Assembly (NCBI RefSeq): GCF_024323335.1
Contig: NC_066581.1
Span: 229,850,539-229,914,538 of the forward strand
DNA: 64,000 nucleotides
DNA from: Lathyrus oleraceus
Lineage: Eukaryota > Streptophyta > Magnoliopsida > Fabales > Fabaceae
Direction of reading: 5' to 3'
Positions within the stretch are counted from its first letter, which is position 1. The number at the start of each line of letters is the position of its first letter. Made by a program: the position numbers and the translations under genes. Below, one piece after another: positions 47,690 to 57,774 of this stretch. The notes beneath the pieces were generated by a model that had not been told where the DNA came from, made no database searches, and saw only the letters and a list, made by a program, of their open reading frames with translations.

Positions 47690-47702
47690 GAATAGGGGCA
47701 GC
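47690..47702 (+). other. Ogre B polypurine tract
   Basis: GAATAGGGGCAGC abuts the 3' LTR start TGTAACACC at 47703. The same tract precedes the Ogre A 3' LTR. Confidence 0.8.
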
Positions 47703-49184
47703 TGTAACACCTCAAAATTTGCCCTCCTCTCTTGGGACTAGCTTAGCATGTTGCATTTCATCTTTTAGGACATTAGTCATTGCATCTTTGCATATCATAT
47801 GGCAACATTGAGCAAGTCATCCTCCTAAGTCTTTCTCAGAAGGTAAAGAGGTCAAAAGATTCAAGTCTGAGGGTCTCATGGATTGATCACTAGCCATCTG
47901 AGGCTTGGTGCTTCAAATTAGGGTTTCTTGGTTCCTCAAGGAGGGTGGATATTATCTTGGTTGAAATGACAGATCACCATCATCATGGTCTTATCATCAC
48001 CAAGAGTTTCATTGTGCTTGATCAGATTCCTTGGGATTAGGGTTTTGACCTCTGGTCAACCCTAATCAGTTGTATTGTGCCAATCAGGGTTTTGCAAGGA
48101 GATGAGGGTTTTAATGGAGATGGGGATCATTACATTGTTTCATTAAGCTTATGAAATCTAGGGTTTCATTTTGGAGCCATTGCATCAGAAGATTGAGGCT
48201 CAAATTTCATCTGTGCATGGTCAAAGCATCAGAAACCCTAGAAAGTCAACCAAAGGTCAACTGTTGAATTTGGACGTGGGAAGGGGTTAGAAAGGCTTCA
48301 TTCATGTCCATACAAGTCTCATTTGAAATTTCAAACATCAAGGTTGAAGAATTTGAGGTCAGATGAAAACTTTCCAAAAATAGAAAGTGACCTGTAATTT
48401 GAAATTTCCAAAAATGGAAAGGTTTTCTCCTCACGATTTCATGACCAAAAATGCTTCAAATGAAATTTTGTCCAACATGAAAGTTTTAGATCTTGTTCTC
48501 CCATTTCCAAAAAGTCCAAGAGCATGAATTTCTCATGTGTGGTTAGCAAGATATGGTCAAATCATGGTCAAGCAAATTTGAACTTCACAAGTGCATAGCT
48601 TTTGAACCATAAGGCCAAATGAAGTGGTTCTTTTTGCAACATTCTTGTTTTGACATGCTCTATCCAATTCATGCATCACATATCATGTATTTTGATCATA
48701 AAAATATTTGAATTTCCATTTGAATTTTGGAGGGAAAATGGTAATTTGAAAAATATGCTTTGTTTTCACTTTCCACCAATTACACTTGCCTCCAAACATC
48801 ATTTGAAATGATTCCAAGACCAAAATGAGCACTGTTTCATTGGCATGCATTACATGAGGGTGAATTGACAAATTGGCCATTACACTTGGTTTTTCACTAA
48901 TTACTTTGGCATTGCTTAATCATGATTAGTGTGCATCATTAACAGAACATATATATAGCCTAATCATAACAGAAACTTCATAAAACATAACAGAATTCTC
49001 AGATCTAGATCTAGTTCCAAAATCTTCACAATTTTTGTCTCTCACTTTTCTTCAAATTTCTCCATAAACCTTGCATTGTTCTTGGTTAATCCTTCATCCA
49101 CAAGCATAATTGAGCCTATTGGAAGCAAGATTCAAAGGAATTCTTCAAGATTCGAGGACTGTTGCAAGCTACCTCCATCCATGG

Positions 49185-51222
49185 TGTAACACCCCGATAA
49201 TAATATGATAATTATTTAAATTAAGTTAATAATATATTTATTAATTTAATTAGATAATTGGATTATTATTATTATTATTATTTTGGAATTTTTGAATTAT
49301 TATTATTATTGGAATAATAATATAATTTGGTAAATATATAAGTTGAAATGAGAAAAGAGTCTCATTTTGGAAAATAAGGTTTTCACGTGAAACTCAGAGA
49401 AGCGGCTGAAAGAGGAAAAGGGCAAGAGGCAGAGCAAGAGGAAGAGGGTTGAAGAAGAGAAGAGCTTGGGGCTTAAAGATTCGCCGGATTAACTCAGGTA
49501 AGGGGGGTTTATCGTCGTTTAATGGGTATTATGGGTTAGCATGTAATGGGTAGTGATAAACCGTTGAATTGACCCTAATTGGGATTTTGAATGCTGGAAA
49601 ATTATGTTGGATAAACTGTGTTTAGGCTGTAATTGAATTCGTGTTTTAGTTAGTTGTGAATTTCCGAACGTATAGCTTTTTACGGAATTGGAATCGGAGG
49701 TCCGGAAGTCCTCCAACGGCGGAAAATGCGGAGAATTCTGCATTCTGCCTTGTGTTAGCGCAGAACAGCTTCTGTCTTGCGTTAACCGGTTAACCCAGGG
49801 TGTTAACCGGTTAACACTGTGTTGAACTATGAAATTATTGCTGTTTTGTCTGCGTTAACCGGTTAACCCAGGGTGTTAACCGGTTAACACTGTTGTGATT
49901 GCTGAAATATTGCTGTTTGTGCTGCGTTAACCGGTTAACCCAGGGCGTTAACCGGTTAACCCAGGGCGTTAACCGGTTAACACTGTTAATTTTTGGGACA
50001 GGAAGCGTGTTTGTGCTGCGTTAACCGGTTAACCCAGGGCGTTAACCGGTTAACGCTGTTGCAGAGTGGAAACGTGGTGTTTTAAATGTTGTGTGCCTAT
50101 TTGAGGGTTGGCCTATGTTGGCATATGATGTAATAGGGATTAATTCCCGCTGTTTTGAGCAGTATAGGTATTAATAGAGTGTGCTAATACTGTGTTTAAT
50201 TAATTGACATGATATGATGTGTTGATACATGTGTTGATGATGTATGATGGTATGCATAATATTGTGAATGTATATGTTATGCATGTGTTTGTGGATGGAC
50301 TGTTTTATGGCTTAGAGTGTGAGCATATGTCCATTGTGAATTTTGTTGGGATGTTGCATTGCTAGGTGATTAGCATGTATATTGTGGCCATCATGGTGGT
50401 AGCTAATTCCCATGGTGAGGAATTAGTGAGTAAATTATTGGGAATTGTTGTTGATGTTTGCATGCTAGGTGGTTAGCGTGCATAGCATAGCCCTTGGGGT
50501 GGTAGCTAATTCCCATGGTGAGGAATTAGTGAGTGAGTCACTAGGTCTCAAATGAGTGGGACTAGTGAGCTTGGTAGCCGTATCTGGGTTTGATCGGTGA
50601 GGTTGAACTATATGTTCACGATTAGTCGGTACCGCATGCATGGAGTCTCATTGCATAATTTATGTATGGCGTATAATATGAATGGATGTATTCCAGTATT
50701 ATACGTGTGTTGATTGTTGTATGTTGTGTTGATGTTGAGTATGATTGAGTTGCTATTGCCGTTACTGAGTGTGTGATCTGATTAGGGTGATTAATGTGTT
50801 AAATTACTTAACATGACATGATATTTTATAATGCTTATTATATCGACTGAGGAACTCACCCTTACAACTTTATTTTCAGGTAACAAGCAGTGATTGAGTA
50901 GAAGCTAGTCCTTGGAGTCTAGTGTAGTTCCTTAGTGGGTCATGCTCTGATAGATGTAACATCGGGACGGGATGTTTTACTTGTTTTTCATTGATGATTG
51001 TTGAATAAGCTTACATGTATTGTGTTACATGTTTTGTATTGATGTTGGATTTTATTCCGCTGCGAATTATGCAAATGTTTTATTGATTAAATAAATGAGC
51101 ATGACAGGATAATTTGGAACATGGTGTGAAGTGTTTGTGTGACACCCTTAAATGGCATAATTACTCTGATGTGTATATGTTGTTTTTATTAAATATTTGG
51201 GGTATTTTAGAAGGGTGTTACA
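49185..51222 (+). mobile_element. Chromovirus 5' LTR (2038 bp)
   Basis: TGTAACACCCCGATAATA...AAGGGTGTTACA. Notable parts: an ATT microsatellite (49262-49284), a GTTAACCGGTTAAC array (49781-50054) and a direct repeat of about 35 bp, GGTGGTAGCTAATTCC..., at about 50395 and 50498. There is no ORF of interest. Confidence 0.95.
49781..50054. repeat. Array of nine GTTAACCGGTTAAC palindromes (5' LTR)
   Basis: The 14-bp perfect palindrome occurs nine times, mostly in pairs joined by CCAGGG(T/C), with spacers such as ACTGTG between pairs. The 3' LTR has eight (56354-56606), lacking one 21-bp unit. Each copy could bind a dimeric factor or form a small hairpin. Confidence 0.95.
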
Positions 51223-51226
51223 TTAG

Positions 51227-51238
51227 TGGTATCAGAGC
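51227..51238 (+). other. Chromovirus primer binding site (tRNA-Met)
   Basis: TGGTATCAGAGC lies four bases after the LTR end. It is the classic site complementary to initiator tRNA-Met, used by most plant chromoviruses. Confidence 0.95.
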
Positions 51239-51347
51239 ATAGTCGGTCGAGTCGAGTCGTAATTATTCTGTTTCCCCTGTACGGGATAGGTGTTGTGTAA
51301 CCCTATCAGTACTTATTGTTTTAGCTTGTTGGGTTTTCAGAATAGAG

Positions 51348-52643
51348 ATGGCTGGAAGAGGTAGAGACGATGCTGCGATTGCGGAGGCTCTGGGTATGCT
51401 AGCTGGAGTACTTGGAGGGAATCCGAATGTTGTGGGAATGGGAGCTGCTCGTCAACTGAGTGAGTTCCAGAAGAACAATCCTCCAATGTTCAAGGGAGCA
51501 TACGATCCAGATGGTGCTCAGAAGTGGTTGAAGGAGATAGAGAGGATCTTCCGAGTGACTGAGTGTGCCGATAACCAGAAGGTCAGGTTCGGTACGCATA
51601 TGCTGTCAGAGGAAGCTGATGATTGGTGGGTTGCTACCCGCACTGAATTGGAATCTGCTGGGAATGCTGAGATCACTTGGGCTGTGTTCAGAGAGAGATT
51701 TCTGAGGAAGTATTTTCCAGAGGATGTCAGAGGAAAGAAGGAGATAGAGTTCTTGGAATTGAAGCAGGGTAACAGGTCTGTTACTGAGTATGCTGCGAAG
51801 TTCACAGAGCTGTCAAAGTATTACACTCCCTATAATGAGGCTGCTGGAGAGTTTTCGAAATATGTGAAGTTTGAGAACGGGTTGCGTCCTGAGATCAAGC
51901 AGGCTATTGGATATCAACGGATCAGAGTGTTTTCTGACTTGGTTGACTGTTGCAGGATTTTTGAACAGTATTCCAAAGCCAGAGCGGAGAGCTATCAGCA
52001 GAGGGTTGATAGGAAAGGAAAGAATCAGAATGATCGTGGAAAACCGTATGCAGCTGGCAAGGGTTTCCAGAGGCAGAGTGGGATGAAGAGGCCTAGTGGG
52101 GGAGACTCTAGTGCTTCTGTTAAGTGTTACAGGTGTGGTCAGGCTGGACATCGTGTCCATGAGTGTACCAGTGCTGAGAAGAAGTGTTTCAAGTGTGGCA
52201 AAGGTGGTCATTTGGCTGCAGAGTGCCGGTTGAAGACTGTAACTTGTTTCAACTGTGGGGAGGTGGGTCATATCAGTCCACAGTGTCCTAAGCCGAAGAA
52301 GGAGAATCAGTCAGGAGGCAAGGTCTTTGCTTTATCGGGTTCTGAGACTTCTGCAGATGATCGTTTGATCCGAGGTACGTGTTATATTAATGGCTTTCCT
52401 CTTGTAGCTATTATTGACACCGATGCTACTCATTCCTTTATATCTTTGGATTGTGCTGTGAAACTTAAGTTAGAGATATCTGAGATGTATGGTAGTATGG
52501 TGATTGATACTCCTGCGAAGGGTTCAGTGACTACTACTTCAGTTTGTTTGAATTGTCCCTTGAGTATTTTTGGTAGAGACTTTAGGATGGACCTTGTGTG
52601 TCTTCCATTAGTGCAGATTGATGTTATCTTGGGTATGAACTAG
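51348..52643 (+). pseudogene. Chromovirus gag-protease part of gag-pol
   Basis: ATG 51348 gives MAGRGRDDAAIAEALG, then the gag core (GAYDPDGAQKWLKEIERIF, DDWWVATR, KKEIEFLELKQGN, FENGLRPEIK), three CCHC knuckles beginning near residue 260 (CYRCGQAGH, CFKCGKGGH, CFNCGEVGH) and the aspartic protease. Residues 357-359 read D-T-D instead of the conserved D-T-G active-site triad, in the context IIDTDATHSFI. The frame stops at TAG 52641-52643 after VILGMN, where this family usually has Trp. The same frame continues in pol. Gag forms particles; the altered active site probably cannot mature the polyprotein. Confidence 0.93.
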
Positions 52644-55600
52644 TTGGTGTTTAACCGAGTTTCTATTAACTGTTTCGATAAGACTGTGATATTTCCTGAG
52701 ATTGAGGAAGGAAAGGATTTGTTTCTATCAGCGAGGCAGGTGAATGAGGAAGTAGCAGATGGGGCAGAGTTGTTTATGCTGTTAGCGACTTTGGAGGCTA
52801 AAGATAAACTGGTGATTGGTGATCTAGCAGTGGTGTGTGATTTCCCTGATGTGTTTCCTGAAGAAGTGAATGAATTGCCGCCAGAGCGTGAAGTTGAGTT
52901 CTCGATTGATTTAGTACCTGGTACTAGACCGATATCGATGGCGCCGTATCGTATGTCTGCTGTTGAGTTAGCTGAATTGAAGAGTCAGTTGGAAGATCTG
53001 TTGGACAAGAAATTTATTCGTCCGAGTGTGTCACCGTGGGGTGCACCAGTGTTATTGGTTAAGAAGAAAGAAGGTACTATGAGGTTGTGTGTGGACTACA
53101 GGCAACTGAATAAAGTGACGATCAAGAATCGGTATCCTTTGCCGAGGATCGATGATTTGATGGATCAGTTGGTTGGTGCGAGTGTGTTCAGCAAGATAGA
53201 TTTGAGATCTGGGTATCATCAGATACGTGTGAAAACTGAGGATATTCAGAAGACTGCTTTCAGAACAAGGTATGGACATTATGAGTATTCTGTAATGCCT
53301 TTTGGTGTGACTAATGCGCTTGGAGTATTCATGGAGTATATGAATAGGATTTTCCATCCGTACCTAGATAAGTTTGTTGTGGTGTTTATTGATGACATAT
53401 TGGTGTATTCGAAATCTGAAGAAGAGCATGCTGAGCATTTGAGAATGGTTTTAGAAGTTCTACGAGAAAAGAAGTTATTTGCTAAACTCTCTAAATGTGA
53501 ATTTTGGTTAGAAGAGGTTAGTTTTCTTGGTCATGTGATTTCAAGAGGTGGTGTTGCTGTTGATCCTTCTAAGATAGAAGCGGTATCTAAGTGGGAAGCT
53601 CCGAAGTCTGTTGCTGAGATTCGAAGTTTCCTTGGTTTGGCTGGTTATTATAGGAAGTTCATTGAGGGGTTTTCTAAGTTGGCATTACCGTTGACGATGT
53701 TGACTAGAAAGGGGCAAGCGTTTGTTTGGGACTCAAAATGTGAAGAAGGTTTCCAAGAGTTAAAGAGAAGGTTAACTACTGCTCCTATTCTGATATTACT
53801 GAGTTCGTCGGAACCATTTGAGGTTTACTGTGATGCTTCATTGTTGGGTTTGGGTGGTGTGTTGATGCAGAATAAGCAGGTTATAGCTTATGCTTCGAGA
53901 CAGCTGAGGGTTCATGAGAGGAACTATCCAACACACGATTTAGAGTTGGCAGCTGTGGTGTTTGTTCTGAAGTTATGGAGGCATTATTTGTACGGGTCAA
54001 GATTTGAAGTTTTCAGTGACCATAAAAGTTTAAAGTATTTGTTTGATCAGAAAGAGCTGAATATGAGACAGAGGAGATGGTTAGAATTTCTGAAGGATTA
54101 TGACTTTGGTTTGAATTACCATCCGGGTAAAGCAAATGTAGTGGCTGATGCATTGAGTCGGAAATCATTACATATGTCTATGTTAATGGTTAAAGAATTG
54201 GATTTAATTGAGCAGTTTAGAGATTTGAGTTTGGTGTGTGAGAGTACTCACAATAGTGTTAAATTGGGAATGTTGAAGTTAACGAGTGGTATTCTGGATG
54301 AGATTAGAGAAGGTCAGAAATCCGATGTGCTTTTGGTTGATAAGTTGACTTTAGTGAATCAAGGTCAAGGTGGTGAATTCAGAGTTGATGAAAATGGTGT
54401 TTTGAAATTTGGAAATCGGGTGTGTATTCCGGATGTTACCGAACTTAAGAAGAGTATTCTTGAAGAAGGACATCGTAGTGGCTTGAGTATTCATCCTGGA
54501 GCTACGAAGATGTATCATGATTTGAAAAAGTTATTTTGGTGGCCGGGAATGAAAAGAGAAATTGCAAGTTTTGTTTATTCTTGTTTGACTTGTCAGAAGT
54601 CAAAGATTGAGCATCAGAAGCCGTCTGGGCTAATGCAACCGTTGGCTATTCCAGAGTGGAAGTGGGATAGTATCAGTATGGATTTTGTTTCTGGGTTACC
54701 AAGGACGATTAAGAATTTTGAAGCCATTTGGGTGATTGTGGATAGATTGACGAAATCGGCTCATTTCATTCCGATTAGAATGGATTATCCGTTAGAGAGA
54801 TTGGCTGAGTTGTATATTGAGAAGATTGTAACTTTGCATGGTATTCCGTCGAGTATTGTTTCGGACAGAGATCCTAGATTTACATCGAAGTTCTGGGAAG
54901 GTTTGCAGAGGGCTTTGGGAACTAAGCTGAGATTGAGTTCTGCATATCATCCGCAGACTGATGGTCAGACTGAGAGGACGATTCAGTCACTAGAGGATCT
55001 TTTGAGGGCTTGTGTTTTGGAAAAGGGAGGTGCTTGGGATTGTTATTTGCCTTTGATTGAGTTTACCTACAACAATAGTTTTCATTCGAGCATTGGTATG
55101 GCACCGTTTGAAGCTTTGTATGGTAGGAGATATCGGACACCTTTATGTTGGTATGAGTCCGGTGAGAGTGCTGTGGTTGGACCGGAGATTGTTCAACAAA
55201 CTACGAAAAAGATTAAAATGATTCAGGAGAAGATGAGAATTGCTCAGAGTCGCCAGAAGAGTTATCACGATAAGAGGAGGAAGTCACTTGAGTTTCAAGA
55301 GGGAGATCATGTGTTTCTTCGTGTTACTCCGATAACTGGGGTTGGTCGAGCTTTGAAGTCGAAGAAGTTGACACCTCAATTTATTGGTCCTTATCAGATT
55401 TTGGAGAGGATAGGAGAGGTAGCCTATCGTGTCGCTTTACCGCCGTCGCTTGCGAATTTGCATGAGGTTTTTCATGTGTCTCAGTTGAGGAGGTACATTC
55501 ATGATCCGTCGCATGTAATCCAAGTAGATGATGTACAGGTGAGAGATAACCTGACTGTTGAAACATCACCTATGAGGATCGAGGATCGAGCGTTGAAGCA

Positions 55601-55718
55601 GTTGCGGGGTAAAGAGATTGCCTTGGTGAAGGTAGCTTGGGGAGGACCAGCAGGTGGCAATGTGACTTGGGAACTGGAGAGTCAGATGAAGGAGTCTTAT
55701 CCGGAGTTATTCGCTTGA
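52644..55718 (+). CDS. Chromovirus pol: RT, RNase H, integrase, chromodomain
   Basis: 1024 codons run open in frame with the gag part, beginning just after the TAG. There is no ATG of its own, so it needs read-through. Order: protease tail, RT ([31 protein letters not shown] with Asp codons at 53391-53396), RNase H ([21 protein letters not shown]), integrase zinc domain (HPGATKMYH...CLTCQKSK), catalytic Asp 54681, Asp 54864 and Glu 54972 with D-X35-E spacing, a GPY/F-type region ([12 protein letters not shown]) and a chromodomain-like end ([16 protein letters not shown]...TWELESQM). One unusual residue: NALGVF in RT where NAP is usual. Translated alone it would not be expressed; I list it as CDS because the frame is whole. 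Confidence 0.9.
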   Translation: MVFNRVSINCFDKTVIFPEIEEGKDLFLSARQVNEEVADGAELFMLLATLEAKDKLVIGDLAVVCDFPDVFPEEVNELPPEREVEFSIDLVPGTRPISMAPYRMSAVELAELKSQLEDLLDKKFIRPSVSPWGAPVLLVKKKEGTMRLCVDYRQLNKVTIKNRYPLPRIDDLMDQLVGASVFSKIDLRSGYHQIRVKTEDIQKTAFRTRYGHYEYSVMPFGVTNALGVFMEYMNRIFHPYLDKFVVVFIDDILVYSKSEEEHAEHLRMVLEVLREKKLFAKLSKCEFWLEEVSFLGHVISRGGVAVDPSKIEAVSKWEAPKSVAEIRSFLGLAGYYRKFIEGFSKLALPLTMLTRKGQAFVWDSKCEEGFQELKRRLTTAPILILLSSSEPFEVYCDASLLGLGGVLMQNKQVIAYASRQLRVHERNYPTHDLELAAVVFVLKLWRHYLYGSRFEVFSDHKSLKYLFDQKELNMRQRRWLEFLKDYDFGLNYHPGKANVVADALSRKSLHMSMLMVKELDLIEQFRDLSLVCESTHNSVKLGMLKLTSGILDEIREGQKSDVLLVDKLTLVNQGQGGEFRVDENGVLKFGNRVCIPDVTELKKSILEEGHRSGLSIHPGATKMYHDLKKLFWWPGMKREIASFVYSCLTCQKSKIEHQKPSGLMQPLAIPEWKWDSISMDFVSGLPRTIKNFEAIWVIVDRLTKSAHFIPIRMDYPLERLAELYIEKIVTLHGIPSSIVSDRDPRFTSKFWEGLQRALGTKLRLSSAYHPQTDGQTERTIQSLEDLLRACVLEKGGAWDCYLPLIEFTYNNSFHSSIGMAPFEALYGRRYRTPLCWYESGESAVVGPEIVQQTTKKIKMIQEKMRIAQSRQKSYHDKRRKSLEFQEGDHVFLRVTPITGVGRALKSKKLTPQFIGPYQILERIGEVAYRVALPPSLANLHEVFHVSQLRRYIHDPSHVIQVDDVQVRDNLTVETSPMRIEDRALKQLRGKEIALVKVAWGGPAGGNVTWELESQMKESYPELFA

Positions 55719-55748
55719 GGTATGTTTTCGAGGACGAAAACTCTTTTA

Positions 55749-55760
55749 GTGGGGGAGAGT
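55749..55760 (+). other. Chromovirus polypurine tract
   Basis: GTGGGGGAGAGT sits directly before the 3' LTR start at 55761, 31 bp after the pol stop. It is typical for Tekay-type elements. Confidence 0.85.
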
Positions 55761-57774
55761 TGTAACACCCCGATAATAATATGATAATTATTTAAATTAA
55801 GTTAATAATATATTTATTAATTTAATTAGATAATTGGATTATTATTATTATTATTTTGGAATTTTTGAATTATTATTATTATTGGAATAATAATATAATT
55901 TGGAAAATATATAAGTTGAAATGAGAAAAGAGTCTCATTTTGGAAAATAAGGTTTTCACGTGAAACTCAGAGAAGCGGCTGAAAGAGGAAAAGGGCAAGA
56001 GGCAGAGCAAGAGGAAGAGGGTTGAAGAAGAGAAGAGCTTGGGGCTTAAAGATTCGCCGGATTAACTCAGGTAAGGGGGGTTTATCGTCGTTTAATGGGT
56101 ATTATGGGTTAGCATGTAATGGGTAGTGATAAACCGTTGAATTGACCCTAATTGGGATTTTGAATGCTGGAAAATTATGTTGGATAAACTGTGTTTAGGC
56201 TGTAATTGAATTCGTGTTTTAGTTAGTTGTGAATTTCCGAACGTATAGCTTTTTACGGAATTGGAATCGGAGGTCCGGAAGTCCTCCAACGGCGGAAAAT
56301 GCGGAGAATTCTGCATTCTGCCTTGTGTTAGCGCAGAACAGCTTCTGTCTTGCGTTAACCGGTTAACCCATGGTGTTAACCGGTTAACACTGTGTTGAAC
56401 TATGAAATTATTGCTGTTTTGTCTGCGTTAACCGGTTAACCCAGGGTGTTAACCGGTTAACACTGTTGTGATTGCTGAAATATTGCTGTTTGTGCTGCGT
56501 TAACCGGTTAACCCAGGGCGTTAACCGGTTAACACTGTTAATTTTTGGGACAGGAAGCGTGTTTGTGCTGCGTTAACCGGTTAACCCAGGGCGTTAACCG
56601 GTTAACGCTGTTGCAGAGTGGAAACGTGGTGTTTTAAATGTTGTGTGCCTATTTGAGGGTTGGCCTATGTTGGCATATGATGTAATAGGGATTAATTCCC
56701 GCTGTTTTGAGCAGTATAGGTATTAGTAGAGTGTGCTAATACTGTGTTTAATTAATTGACATGATATGATGTGTTGATACATGTGTTGATGATGTATGAT
56801 GGTATGCATAATATTGTGAATGTATATGTTATGCATGTGTTTGTGGATGGACTGTTTTATGGCTTAGAGTGTGAGCATATGTCCATTGTGAATTTTGTTG
56901 GGATGTTGCATTGCTAGGTGATTAGCATGTATATTGTGGCCATCATGGTGGTAGCTAATTCCCATGGTGAGGAATTAGTGAGTAAATTATTGGGAATTGT
57001 TGTTGATGTTTGCATGCTAGGTGGTTAGCGTGCATAGCATAGCCCTTGGGGTGGTAGCTAATTCCCATGGTGAGGAATTAGTGAGTGAGTCACTAGGTCT
57101 CAAATGAGTGGGACTAGTGAGCTTGGTAGCCGTATCTGGGTTTGATCGGTGAGGTTGAACTATATGTTCACGATTAGTCGGTACCGCATGCATGGAGTCT
57201 CATTGCATAATTTATGTATGGCGTATAATATGAATGGATGTATTCCAGTATTATACGTGTGTTGATTGTTGTATGTTGTGTTGATGTTGAGTATGATTGA
57301 GTTGCTATTGCCGTTACTGAGTGTGTGATCTGATTAGGGTGATTAATGTGTTAAATTACTTAACATGACATGATATTTTATAATGCTTATTATATCGACT
57401 GAGGAACTCACCCTTACAACTTTATTTTCAGGTAACGAGCAGTGATTGAGTAGAAGCTAGTCCTTGGAGTCTAGTGTAGTTCCTTAGTGGGTCATGCTCT
57501 GATAGATGTAACATCGGGACGGGATGTTTTACTTGTTTTTCATTGATGATTGTTGAATAAGCTTACATGTATTGTGTTACATGTTTTGTATTGATGTTGG
57601 ATTTTATTCCGCTGCGAATTATGCAAATGTTTTATTGATTAAATAAATGAGCATGACAGGATAATTTGGAACATGGTGTGAAGTGTTTGTGTGACACCCT
57701 TAAATGGCATAATTTCTCTGATGTGTATATGTTGTTTTTATTAAATATTTGGGGTATTTTAGAAGGGTGTTACA
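55761..57774 (+). mobile_element. Chromovirus 3' LTR (2014 bp)
   Basis: It matches the 5' LTR except for one fewer ATT, one fewer 21-bp palindrome unit and about five substitutions that I noticed. It ends TGTTACA followed by the TSD CATGG. Confidence 0.95.
56354..56606. repeat. Array of eight GTTAACCGGTTAAC palindromes (3' LTR)
   Basis: Same array as in the 5' LTR but one unit shorter; one linker is CCATGG instead of CCAGGG. Confidence 0.95.

Larger units (their letters stand above)
44914..47702 (+). other. Ogre B 3' untranslated region
   Basis: The noncoding tail is homologous to 25493-28316. It has CCCCAGC-type degenerate repeats (45980-46380), a 66-bp tandem array and short TTCAGACCGAA units (47360-47465), and ends with the polypurine tract GAATAGGGGCAGC (47690-47702). 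Two overlapping long frames (46783-47691 and 46805-47650) exist only because the array has a period divisible by three and lacks stops; Ogre A does not keep them. Confidence 0.85.
49185..57774 (+). mobile_element. Complete Tekay/Del-type chromovirus
   Basis: The 8590-bp element has TGTAACACCCC...GTGTTACA LTR ends and CATGG on both sides (49180-49184 and 57775-57779). It carries a tRNA-Met primer site, a gag-pol frame with three zinc knuckles, RT, RNase H and integrase with a C-terminal chromodomain-like segment, and a polypurine tract. The LTRs differ by a 3-bp and a 21-bp repeat-unit change plus about five substitutions counted by eye, so insertion is recent. One amber codon and a protease active-site change suggest it is not autonomous. 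Confidence 0.96.

Noticed and set aside
46783..47691. 302-codon ORF with 22-residue repeats
   Set aside because: It is explained by the 66-bp noncoding repeat array in the Ogre 3' UTR and is not kept in Ogre A.
49781..50054. CRISPR-like array
   Set aside because: Palindromic 14-bp words with short similar spacers inside an LTR of a plant retrotransposon; no unique spacers, no cas genes, and the copy is repeated in the other LTR.
51227..51240. Possible tRNA gene remnant
   Set aside because: Only the primer-binding complement of a tRNA 3' end is present; no cloverleaf sequence. The same holds for 10940-10957, 34560-34577 and 3094-3105.
52641..52643. Programmed stop-codon read-through between gag and pol
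   Set aside because: TAG replaces an expected Trp in the protease C-terminal motif and is not followed by the CAR-YYA context known for plant read-through; a plain lesion is simpler.
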